Source: Chloroflexota bacterium (lineage in GTDB: Bacteria > Chloroflexota > Anaerolineae > Aggregatilineales > Phototrophicaceae). From it: DNA of 36,107 nucleotides. The notes beneath the pieces are model-generated. The model was not told the origin of the DNA. It saw only the letters and a program-made list of their open reading frames with translations, and did not search any database. The position numbers and the translations under genes are program-made. The stretch is taken from NCBI GenBank assembly GCA_009840575.1, contig VXNO01000056.1, positions 1 through 36,107 of the forward strand. Reading direction: 5' to 3'. Shown here piece after piece: positions 14,482 through 21,841 of this stretch (positions within the stretch are counted from its first letter, which is position 1; every line of letters starts with the position of its first letter).

Positions 14482-16223
14482 TGACAACGCTTTCAGCGAA
14501 CATGCCGAAAACCTGGCGCGCAAACTGGCTGGCTCTCTGGCGGCGCGACCGTCTGCCGCTGCTTTTGCTGCTGCTGGCTTTTCTTGTGATGACCTACCCC
14601 TTCGCCCAGGCGATGAATCATACGTTGCCCGGTGGTGAAGTCGACACCCACACGGCGCTCTGGCAGAATTGGTGGCTGCGCGAGGCATTGCTGCAGGGGC
14701 TGGATATCAACCACAGCCAGCTGCTATTTCATCCGACTGGCCTTGATGTATCCCTGCAGCCGCGCCGCTGGACGAGCTTCCCGGTATGGATGTTGCTGTA
14801 CAGCCTGTTTGGTGACCCGCTGGCTTTCAACCTGACCGCGTCCCTGGGCATCCTCTTCAAAGCCTATGGCATGTACTTGGTCGGTTTGCTGCTCTTCAAG
14901 CGGCGGCTGCCGGCTTTGGTAGCGGGTGCCTATTTTGCCTTCAACTCGTACAGCCTGCGGGTGGCGCTGGAGCAGCCCAATACAGGCGCGACCGAGTGGA
15001 TCCCTTGGTTCATGCTCTTTTTCATACTGGTTCTGTTCCGTCTGCTGGCGGGCGCGGGCTGGCGGGATGTGCTGCCGCTGATGCTGGGCGCGGGCATCTG
15101 CTTCTCGCTGAACCTGTATATGAACCTGAAAATTGGCATTTTGGCGATGCTGCTGGGCGGCGGTTTTGCTCTGCTCTATCTGGGGGCGACAGGGCTGTGG
15201 CGGTCGCGGGATTGTTGGCTGGTGCTGATTTTGTTCAGCTTGACTGCGCTGGTGATTTGCGCGCCCCTGCTGCTGCCTGTGCTGGCAGATGATGATTTTG
15301 CAGCAGCGGTGGCGCGGCCCGTGCTCACGAAAAATCAGTTTGATATATTTTGGCAATGGTGGACGGCTGGCTTGGTCAGCTTGGGGCTGGCGCTGCTAGG
15401 CATGGTGTACATCGTCCGCTGGCGGCGCGAAGCGTGGATATGGTTGATACTGGCGTTGGTTTTTAACCTGCTGAGCATGGGACTCATCATCCATTTTCGC
15501 GGCGAGCCCCTGCCAATCTATTGGACGCCCTACCGATTGGTGGCGGATAATTTCTTCTTCCGCACCTTGAATTACCCGGCGCGTGTATACGCTATCTTTG
15601 TTTTTGCTTATGCGTTGATCATCGGTTTTGGTTTCCTTATGCTGCGCAACTGGCTGGGCGAGCGGCGCTGGGTTCCCCTCGCGCTGGCCTTGCTGGCGGG
15701 GCTGATACTGTATGATACGCGCATGTTCCCCGTGACACTGCGCGCCGAGATGCAATCGGATTATGTGGCGGCGCTGGACGAGCTACAACCGGGCGCTTTG
15801 ATTGATGTGCCCTTTAGCCGCCAAACCTCAAAATACTATATGTCTTTGCAACGCCACCATCTGCGCCCCATCGTCGAAGGCATGACCGCCCGCATGCCAC
15901 CGGATGCTTACAAGTATATTGCTGCCCACCCTGTCCTAGCCCCGTTTCGCTATTCACGGTATTTAATAGAAGGAGATCCGCCCAAGATTGAGCTGACCGC
16001 AGCGCAGTGGCAAGCTGGGCTAGACAATTTGGTCGTCGACGGCTTCCGCTACCTAGTATTGCACTACTATCTGCCGTCGAGGCTTACCTTATATTCGATT
16101 GAAAAGCCAGCCGACTGGGTCATAACGCTGTTTGCAGGGCAGCCAACCGTCTACCAGGATGACGAAGTCGCTATCTACGACCTGCTGGAGCTGGATGCCG
16201 ATGCCTTGGCTGTGGCGGGTTAA
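14481..16223 (+). CDS. Polytopic membrane protein, GT-C glycosyltransferase-like
   Basis: 580 residues with about ten or more hydrophobic helices in the first 430 residues, then a soluble C-terminal part. The first external loop has an acidic segment GGEVDTHTALWQNWWLREAL placed as in GT-C enzymes (dolichyl/undecaprenyl-phosphate-sugar users such as GT39 or YfhO-like proteins), but no signature assigns a family. The track start at 14304 lies inside the upstream gene; ATG 14481 overlaps that gene's stop by one base and is followed by a basic stretch and the first helix. A role in cell-surface glycosylation is inference only. Confidence 0.75.
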   Translation: MTTLSANMPKTWRANWLALWRRDRLPLLLLLLAFLVMTYPFAQAMNHTLPGGEVDTHTALWQNWWLREALLQGLDINHSQLLFHPTGLDVSLQPRRWTSFPVWMLLYSLFGDPLAFNLTASLGILFKAYGMYLVGLLLFKRRLPALVAGAYFAFNSYSLRVALEQPNTGATEWIPWFMLFFILVLFRLLAGAGWRDVLPLMLGAGICFSLNLYMNLKIGILAMLLGGGFALLYLGATGLWRSRDCWLVLILFSLTALVICAPLLLPVLADDDFAAAVARPVLTKNQFDIFWQWWTAGLVSLGLALLGMVYIVRWRREAWIWLILALVFNLLSMGLIIHFRGEPLPIYWTPYRLVADNFFFRTLNYPARVYAIFVFAYALIIGFGFLMLRNWLGERRWVPLALALLAGLILYDTRMFPVTLRAEMQSDYVAALDELQPGALIDVPFSRQTSKYYMSLQRHHLRPIVEGMTARMPPDAYKYIAAHPVLAPFRYSRYLIEGDPPKIELTAAQWQAGLDNLVVDGFRYLVLHYYLPSRLTLYSIEKPADWVITLFAGQPTVYQDDEVAIYDLLELDADALAVAG

Positions 16224-16293
16224 GTTGTGTGCGGCTGTGTAAGAATCTTGCGCGCCGCCTTGTCCAATCAAGACATACTCAGGAGAAAACCAC

Positions 16294-17154
16294 ATGGCGA
16301 TTCCCAAGCAAGTTTTCGGGCGCACGGGGCATCTCAGCACACGGACACTGTTCGGCGCGGCGGCATTTGCTGATGTTACACAAGACGAAGCCGACCGCAG
16401 TATGCAGTTGCTGCTTGATTACGGCGTCAACCACATCGATACCGCCGCCAGTTATGGTGACTCCGAGCTGCGGCTGGGCCCCTGGCTGGAGCGTTACCGC
16501 GACCAGTTCTTCTTGGCGACCAAAACAGACGAACGCACTTATGACGGCGCAAAAGCCCAGTTTGAGCGGTCGCTGCGGCGGCTGCGCGTGGACGAAGTCG
16601 ACCTCATCCAACTGCATTACCTGGTGGGGGAAGAAGAATGGCAAGTGGCCATGGGCGCTGGCGGCGCGCTTGAATACCTGATCGAAGCGCGCGAACAAGG
16701 CTTGGTCAAATACATCGGCGTTACCGGGCACGATGTCGCCATCGCCCGTATGCACCAGCGCAGCTTGGAACGGTTCGACTTCGATTCGGTCCTGCTGCCC
16801 TACAATTACCTGATGATGCAGAACCCTGTCTATCGCTCAGGCTTCAACGAAGTGCTGGAGATGTGCGCGGTGCGCAATGTCGCCGTACAGACCATCAAAG
16901 GCATCACCAGACGACCCTATCTAAGTGGGGAGCGCAGCCACGCCACCTGGTATGAGCCGCTCACCGATCAGCCGAGCATCGACAAAGCCGTGCATTGGGC
17001 GCTGGGCAATGAGCAGGTTTTTCTCAATACAGCCGGCGATATCGACATCTTGCCCAAAGTGCTGAGCGCGGCATCTCGCTTTGCCGGGCGCACACCCGAA
17101 GTCGACATGCAGGCGATGGTCGCTGAATGGGAGATGGTGCCGCTGTTTGTGTAG
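16294..17154 (+). CDS. Aldo/keto reductase
   Basis: NAD(P)H-dependent (beta/alpha)8 oxidoreductase of 286 residues. The catalytic tetrad is complete: Asp49 (NHIDTA), Tyr54 (ASYGDSE), Lys77 (LATKTDE) and His108 (LIQLHYL). CAGGAGAA lies 8 bases before the ATG. The C-terminal region ([19 protein letters not shown]) resembles the short AKR group that often accompanies 4Fe-4S proteins, but no cysteine cluster is present here. Convergent with cutC with only three bases between stops. The natural substrate is unknown. Confidence 0.92.
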   Translation: MAIPKQVFGRTGHLSTRTLFGAAAFADVTQDEADRSMQLLLDYGVNHIDTAASYGDSELRLGPWLERYRDQFFLATKTDERTYDGAKAQFERSLRRLRVDEVDLIQLHYLVGEEEWQVAMGAGGALEYLIEAREQGLVKYIGVTGHDVAIARMHQRSLERFDFDSVLLPYNYLMMQNPVYRSGFNEVLEMCAVRNVAVQTIKGITRRPYLSGERSHATWYEPLTDQPSIDKAVHWALGNEQVFLNTAGDIDILPKVLSAASRFAGRTPEVDMQAMVAEWEMVPLFV

Positions 17155-17157
17155 CAG

Positions 17158-17895
17158 TCAGGCATCAGGTAGCGCGGACATGATCGCTCGTATCCGCCCT
17201 GCCGACGCCGCCCAGCGCAGATAATCATCGCCCTCGCCAAGCGACAGGCGCGGATGGCGATATTGCATCTGGCTTGCCACAGTCTCCCGCGCGGAGAAGT
17301 GAAACTCACGGCAACCGCTGATCCGGGCGATGTGGGCGATATTTCCCGCGTTGATGCCGCCGCCTGGCATGATGCTCAAGCGCCCCGCTGACTGCCTCTC
17401 TAACTGCGCGAGCAGAGACGCGCCTTCCCTTGCGTTGACCGCCTGCCCGGAGCTAAGCAAGCGCGTTATGCCCAGCCCCGCCAAGGTTTCCAACGCGGAG
17501 AATGGATCGCGGCACAGGTCAAAGGCGCGATGAAATACCACCGGCAGCGGCTGCGCAGCTTCGATCAACTGCGCCGTCCGCTCTTTATCGACCGATCCAT
17601 CCGCCGACAAGCAGCCGATGACCATAGCCGCGACACCAGCTCGGCGGGCAAAGTCTATATCGCGCCGCATCACGGCAATTTCGGCATCGCTATACAAAAA
17701 GTCGCCGCGCCGAGGCCGTATCAGCGCCGCGACCGGGATGTCCAGCCGCTGACAAGTCAATTCCAGCAAACCCGGCGATGGCGTTAACCCGCCACTGGGC
17801 AGGTCGGCGCACAATTCAATACGTTGCGCGCCACAGGCTTGGGCGGTCAGCGCGGATGCGAGCGAATCGACTGCGACTTCAAAGGTATAAGCCAT
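17158..17895 (-). CDS. cutC: CutC family protein (putative copper homeostasis/TIM-barrel)
   Basis: 245 residues matching CutC throughout: EVAVDSLASALTAQACGAQRIELC at the N-terminus, GGLTPSPGLLE, IRPRRGDFLYSD, VVFHRAFDLCRDP, RLLSSGQA and IMPGGGINAGNI. CutC has been linked to copper tolerance, but its biochemical activity is unsettled, so the copper role is historical rather than shown here. No copper transporter or chaperone gene is nearby. The ATG at 17895 has only a weak upstream purine stretch. It points away from the serine operon, sharing a divergent gap of about 220 bases. Confidence 0.92.
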   Translation of the reverse strand: MAYTFEVAVDSLASALTAQACGAQRIELCADLPSGGLTPSPGLLELTCQRLDIPVAALIRPRRGDFLYSDAEIAVMRRDIDFARRAGVAAMVIGCLSADGSVDKERTAQLIEAAQPLPVVFHRAFDLCRDPFSALETLAGLGITRLLSSGQAVNAREGASLLAQLERQSAGRLSIMPGGGINAGNIAHIARISGCREFHFSARETVASQMQYRHPRLSLGEGDDYLRWAASAGRIRAIMSALPDA

Positions 17896-18069
17896 GGGCT
17901 TGTCAGCCTAGCAGAACATGTTGCAGCGCAGAAGGTGAAGCAAGCAAGTCGGGGCAAATTGGGCATCCGTGTCGATTCATAGGGGCGAGGCGCTGCCTCA
18001 TCCACACCAGGATGCTTCGGGTAAGGACAGCAAAGCGCATTGCCCCTGTACCTCGCTGCTGCCCCTCAC

Positions 18070-18075
18070 TACAAT
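18070..18075 (+). promoter_or_regulatory. Candidate -10 box (TACAAT) of the serine operon
   Basis: TACAAT lies 45 bases before the aminotransferase ATG. A matching -35 box at normal spacing is not visible. The rest of 17896-18119 holds only a partial TAGGGGCGAGG repeat fragment near 17980. Confidence 0.4.
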
Positions 18076-18119
18076 CGCGGCAATCCTTACACAAATACGC
18101 CCGGGAGGAGCTACCGCCA

Positions 18120-19211
18120 ATGAACCGAGCCGACCACAAGCGCCTGTTTCTGCCCGGCCCAGTCGAGGTGCGCCCGACGATTCTGCAAGCGCAGGCAGCG
18201 CCGATGATCGGGCATCGCATGCCGGAGTTCGCCGCGCTTTTCGCCCGCTTGCAAACCAAGCTGAAGCGCGCCTTCTTCACGCAAAACCGCGTCTACATCA
18301 GCGGGTCTTCTGGCTCGGGATTGTGGGAGGGCGCGGTACGGTGTGGCATCCGCGCTGACCGCAAGGTCTTGCATCTGGTGGGCGGCGCATTCAGCGAACG
18401 ATGGGCGCTGGTCAGCCGCGCCAATGGGTTGCGGGTCGATTGCCTGGAGGTGCCCTGGGGCTGCGCGCATAGCCCCGACATGGTGGCGGAGGCGCTGGAA
18501 AAGCAGGCTTATGACGCCGTTTGCGCCGTGCACAATGAAACCAGCACCGGCCTAACCAACCCCATCCGCGAGATTGGCGAGGTTGTGCGCCAGCAGGCGG
18601 ACACGCTTTTCTTCGTCGACACCGTCAGCGGCTTCTTGGGCACAGAGCTGCGCGTCGACGACTGGGGCATTGATGTCGCGCTGACATCCAGCCAGAAAGC
18701 CTTCGCCCTGCCACCGGGCATCGCCTTCGCCGCCGTCAGCGACCGCGTTTTGCAACGAGCGCAAGGCATCAAAAATCGCGGCTATTATTTCGATTTCCTC
18801 ACCCTAGAAAAGTCGCTGCAAAAGAACAATACGCCGTCGACGCCGCCCATCGCGCTGATGTACGCGGCTGACGCACAGCTGGATGCCATCCTGACAGAAG
18901 GCATGGAAGCGCGTTGGCAACGGCACCGTGAAATGCGCGATGCGGCGCATGACTGGGCGCTGTCACGCGGCTTTGGCTTGTACGCGCAGGCCGGCTATCG
19001 CAGCGACACCGTGACCACAGTCGCTAATGCGCGCGGCATCGATGTAGCCGCCATGAACGCCTTTATGCAGCGCGAATGCGGCATCGCCATGGATACAGGC
19101 TATGGCAAAATCAAAGGCAAGACCTTCCGCCTGCCGCACATGGGCGATTGCGACATGGACATGCTGGATGAAGTACTGGGCGGGCTGGACGCTTTCCTGG
19201 AGAGCGCATAA
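18120..19211 (+). CDS. Class V aminotransferase, probable phosphoserine/serine-pyruvate type
   Basis: PLP enzyme of 363 residues. Opening LFLPGPVEVRPTILQAQAAPMIGHRMPEF is typical of the serine-pyruvate/alanine-glyoxylate group; the PLP Lys is in SSQKAFALPPG (about 193), preceded by FFVDTVSGFLGTE with the cofactor Asp. The GRSG-like SGSSGSGLWEGAV segment binds phosphate. ATG 18120 follows GGGAGGAG; the track start at 17778 is antisense to cutC and rejected. The stop overlaps the serA start by one base (TAATG), so this enzyme very probably supplies the phosphoserine aminotransferase step, as in other lineages where a class V enzyme replaces SerC. Confidence 0.9.
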   Translation: MNRADHKRLFLPGPVEVRPTILQAQAAPMIGHRMPEFAALFARLQTKLKRAFFTQNRVYISGSSGSGLWEGAVRCGIRADRKVLHLVGGAFSERWALVSRANGLRVDCLEVPWGCAHSPDMVAEALEKQAYDAVCAVHNETSTGLTNPIREIGEVVRQQADTLFFVDTVSGFLGTELRVDDWGIDVALTSSQKAFALPPGIAFAAVSDRVLQRAQGIKNRGYYFDFLTLEKSLQKNNTPSTPPIALMYAADAQLDAILTEGMEARWQRHREMRDAAHDWALSRGFGLYAQAGYRSDTVTTVANARGIDVAAMNAFMQRECGIAMDTGYGKIKGKTFRLPHMGDCDMDMLDEVLGGLDAFLESA

Positions 19212-20158
19212 TGCGTTTCCATGTGCTGGTGCCGGATACTGTTCATCAGAGCGCCATAGACCGCCTGCGCTCGCAAAAAAGCCTGCGGGTGAGCGCGCCC
19301 GGCAAATTGCCGCGTCCCGCCCTGCTGGAGGCGGTCGCCGATGCCCATGCGCTGATAATCCGCAGTGGCGTGACAGCCGATGCCGAGTTGCTATGCGCAG
19401 CCAAAGAATTGCGAGCCATCGCGCGGGCGGGCGTGGGCGTCGACAATGTAGACCTGGCAGCGGCAAAAGCGCGCGGCGTGGTGGTGATGAATACGCCGGA
19501 CGGCAACACCATCTCCACAGCCGAATACACCTTTGGCTTGATGCTGGCGCTGGCTCGGCATATTCCGCAGGGGCATGCCTCGCTGGCGGCTGGGCAGTGG
19601 GATCGCAAGCGCTTCAGCGGCGCGGAGCTGCGCGGCAAGACCTTGGGCATCGTGGGATTGGGGCGCATCGGGCAGGCGATTGCGCGGCGTGCCCAAGCCT
19701 TTGAGATGCGCGTCGTGGCGCATGATCCCTACCTGCCGCCCGGCATCGCGCAGACGCTGGGACTGCCGCTGCTGGCGCTGGACGAAGTCTATGCCCAAGC
19801 CGACTTTCTAAGCCTGCACGCGCTGATCAGCCAAGAAACTCGCGGCATGATCCATGCGAGCAGCATCGCGCGCATGAAAAAGGGCGTGCGCATCATCAAT
19901 GCGGCTCGTGGCGCGCTCATCAACGAAGCCGACCTGGCGGAGGCGCTGCGAAGCGGTCGGGTGGCCGGCGCGGCGCTGGATGTCTATGCGCAGGAACCAC
20001 CAGAGCCTGATAACCCGCTGCTGGGGCTGCCCAATGTGATCCATACGCCGCATCTCGCCGCCAGCACCACCGACGCGCAGGTGGTTGTCGCGGTCGAAGC
20101 AGCGCAACTGATTGTCGATTTTCTGCTGCATGGCAAAGCCGCCAACGTCTGCAACTGA
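19211..20158 (+). CDS. serA: D-3-phosphoglycerate dehydrogenase (no ACT domain)
   Basis: First step of serine synthesis, NAD-dependent oxidation of 3-phosphoglycerate. NAD-binding motif GIVGLGRIGQAIARR; catalytic Arg in INAARGAL (about 232), Glu in YAQEPPEPDNPL (about 260) and His in HTPHLAAST (about 280). At 315 residues it is the short type that lacks the C-terminal ACT or ASB regulatory domains, so no serine feedback through ACT is expected. Translationally coupled to the class V aminotransferase upstream. Other 2-hydroxyacid dehydrogenases look similar, but the partner gene favours serA. Confidence 0.9.
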   Translation: MRFHVLVPDTVHQSAIDRLRSQKSLRVSAPGKLPRPALLEAVADAHALIIRSGVTADAELLCAAKELRAIARAGVGVDNVDLAAAKARGVVVMNTPDGNTISTAEYTFGLMLALARHIPQGHASLAAGQWDRKRFSGAELRGKTLGIVGLGRIGQAIARRAQAFEMRVVAHDPYLPPGIAQTLGLPLLALDEVYAQADFLSLHALISQETRGMIHASSIARMKKGVRIINAARGALINEADLAEALRSGRVAGAALDVYAQEPPEPDNPLLGLPNVIHTPHLAASTTDAQVVVAVEAAQLIVDFLLHGKAANVCN

Positions 20159-20183
20159 TTCCGCATCGCAGGCAGGCAACTTC

Positions 20184-20213
20184 TTGCGCCGCCGCTGCCA
20201 TTGAGACTACTAT
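20184..20213 (+). promoter_or_regulatory. Candidate promoter of the TPR protein gene
   Basis: TTGCGC and TACTAT are separated by 18 bases, ending about 35 bases before the ATG at 20249. Only partial matches to consensus. Confidence 0.35.
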
Positions 20214-20248
20214 TATGGGCAATGACAACTGGCGAAAGAAGGTTGCCC

Positions 20249-21721
20249 ATGGTCAAGCGATTCCCGCTCGTAGCGCTCTGCCTACTCTTTATCCTCAGCG
20301 CAGCCCCATTTGCGCTTGCCGATGCTGATTGTGATGCCGATTTCTCTCACTATGCCCGCGCCGTCCAACTGCATGATATGGGCGATTATGCCCGCGCTCT
20401 GCGCTACTACAACTGCGCGCTCGCGGCGGATCCCGCAAATCCCACCATTCCTCTTCTGATTGAAAACCTGCGCGAAGACATCGCCAGCGCGCCCCATGCT
20501 TGGTCGACTGATGCCACCGTCTGCGACGCTAGTAGCGACCATGTTCAACTCGGGCAAAGCGCTTATGCCCGCGGCGACGAAGACAGCGCCCTGGCGCAAC
20601 TGCAATGCACGCTGCTTGTCAACCCGGGCGATGCCGAAGCCGCCGAGCTGATGGGGCATATCCACATCAACCGCGGCAACACGCACATCGCCAGATACTA
20701 TTATGACCGCGCCGCCACAGCCGCTCAAAAGCCCGCCCAGCCCGGCTTCATCATGCCCGACTGGCTGACTCCCTACGAAGTCGCGCCTGCCACCAACCAG
20801 CCTGCGCGCTCGCTCACGTTTTTCCCCCAGCGCGTCTATGTCCTGTCGCGGCTGACTATCCAACCGCCGCCGCCAGCTAGCCAAGACGCGGGCTTGGGAT
20901 TCGCGGATTACATCGACTTTGCCAATTGGTTCAGCAAACGCGGCGAATGGCAGCGAGTGGCAAAATCGCTGGCGCGCGCCCTGGAGCTGCAACCCTATCA
21001 TGATGATATTCGCTGTCGCCTGGGCATGGTCTATCAGTCGCTGGGCGATGACAGCGCGGCGCTGGCGCAATTCGACTATGTAATCTCCCGCGACCCCAGT
21101 CATATCTGCACGAGTGGGAACCGCCGGGCGATGCTGCGCGCAGCCAATGCCGCCCCACAAAATACCGCGTCCGCGCCACAAGAAGTCTCTCCCGCCCAGC
21201 CCATCGTGGAGCGCGCCTTGACTTACCACGATGCCAACAAGCTCTTCGCGGCCGCCAACACCTTTATCGAAGCGCTGGCGCTTGACCCCGCGCATCACCA
21301 GGCGCGCTGCGAACTGGCGACTATCTTCAGCGAATGGTCAAACTACGGACGAGCCCTGCGCGAGTTCGAGCGCATCCTGGCTCATCAGCCAGCGGATGCC
21401 TGCGCAATCGCGGGCCGCCTCGCCACAGTCGAGAAGCTGCTGGATATGTATGTGCCGCTGGTGGTGGAGGACTACTTCTATCATGCGCGTGAATACCTGC
21501 GCATCGACGCCTGGTCGCAGGCGCGTGAGGCGCTGGAGCTTGGCTTGACGCTTGAGCCGATGCGCCCGTATATGCGCTGTCAGCTGGGCATGGTCGCTTG
21601 GCAGCTCGGCGATACCAACTTCGCCTTGGCGCAATTCGACCGCATATTGATGAACGACAGCCAGGACGCCTGCGCCGCCTCAAACCGTGATGCGCTGATG
21701 CAAAGCCTGCGCGGCGAATAG
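20249..21721 (+). CDS. Exported TPR protein with five cysteine pairs
   Basis: 490 residues. ATG 20249 follows AAAGAAGG and starts a signal peptide (MVKRFPLVALCLLFILSAAPFALA) cut before DAD; the track start 16 residues earlier lacks these. The mature protein has TPR-like helix pairs, e.g. QLGMVAWQLGDTNFALAQFDRIL and AVQLHDMGDYARALRYYNCAL. It has ten cysteines arranged as five pairs, two with C-x27-C and three with C-x30-C, one pair per repeat unit, so each unit may be held by a disulfide. A poorly repetitive region (about residues 180-235) contains aromatic and Pro-rich sequence. Probably a scaffold outside the membrane; partner unknown. The next gene encodes an exported thioredoxin-like protein. 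Confidence 0.85.
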   Translation: MVKRFPLVALCLLFILSAAPFALADADCDADFSHYARAVQLHDMGDYARALRYYNCALAADPANPTIPLLIENLREDIASAPHAWSTDATVCDASSDHVQLGQSAYARGDEDSALAQLQCTLLVNPGDAEAAELMGHIHINRGNTHIARYYYDRAATAAQKPAQPGFIMPDWLTPYEVAPATNQPARSLTFFPQRVYVLSRLTIQPPPPASQDAGLGFADYIDFANWFSKRGEWQRVAKSLARALELQPYHDDIRCRLGMVYQSLGDDSAALAQFDYVISRDPSHICTSGNRRAMLRAANAAPQNTASAPQEVSPAQPIVERALTYHDANKLFAAANTFIEALALDPAHHQARCELATIFSEWSNYGRALREFERILAHQPADACAIAGRLATVEKLLDMYVPLVVEDYFYHAREYLRIDAWSQAREALELGLTLEPMRPYMRCQLGMVAWQLGDTNFALAQFDRILMNDSQDACAASNRDALMQSLRGE

Positions 21722-21793
21722 ATGTAAGGCTTTGGCAAGCATTTCGTTAGCCCAGCTTTAGCATTGGCGGCTAGGCTGGGCGCAATCATATAC

Positions 21794-21823
21794 AAAAAGG
21801 GCATACTGGGTATGCTCTTTTTT
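21794..21823 (+). terminator. Rho-independent terminator in the leader of the thioredoxin/NHL gene
   Basis: AAAAAGGGCATAC and GTATGCTCTTTTTT form a hairpin with a TGG loop and a T-run. It lies 72 bases after the TPR stop and only seven bases before the AGGAGG site of the next gene. It could end the TPR transcript or act as an attenuator. A looser inverted repeat, GCCCAGC/GCTGGGC (21750-21781), precedes it. Confidence 0.7.
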
Positions 21824-21841
21824 CCTATCAGGAGGATGTCC

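Noticed and set aside
17778-18119. N-terminal extension of the class V aminotransferase
   Set aside because: Lies antisense to cutC and across its promoter; the ATG at 18120 has a good ribosome site and matches the family start.
20282-21298. 338-residue minus-strand frame
   Set aside because: Shadow of the TPR protein; no ribosome site or recognizable motif.
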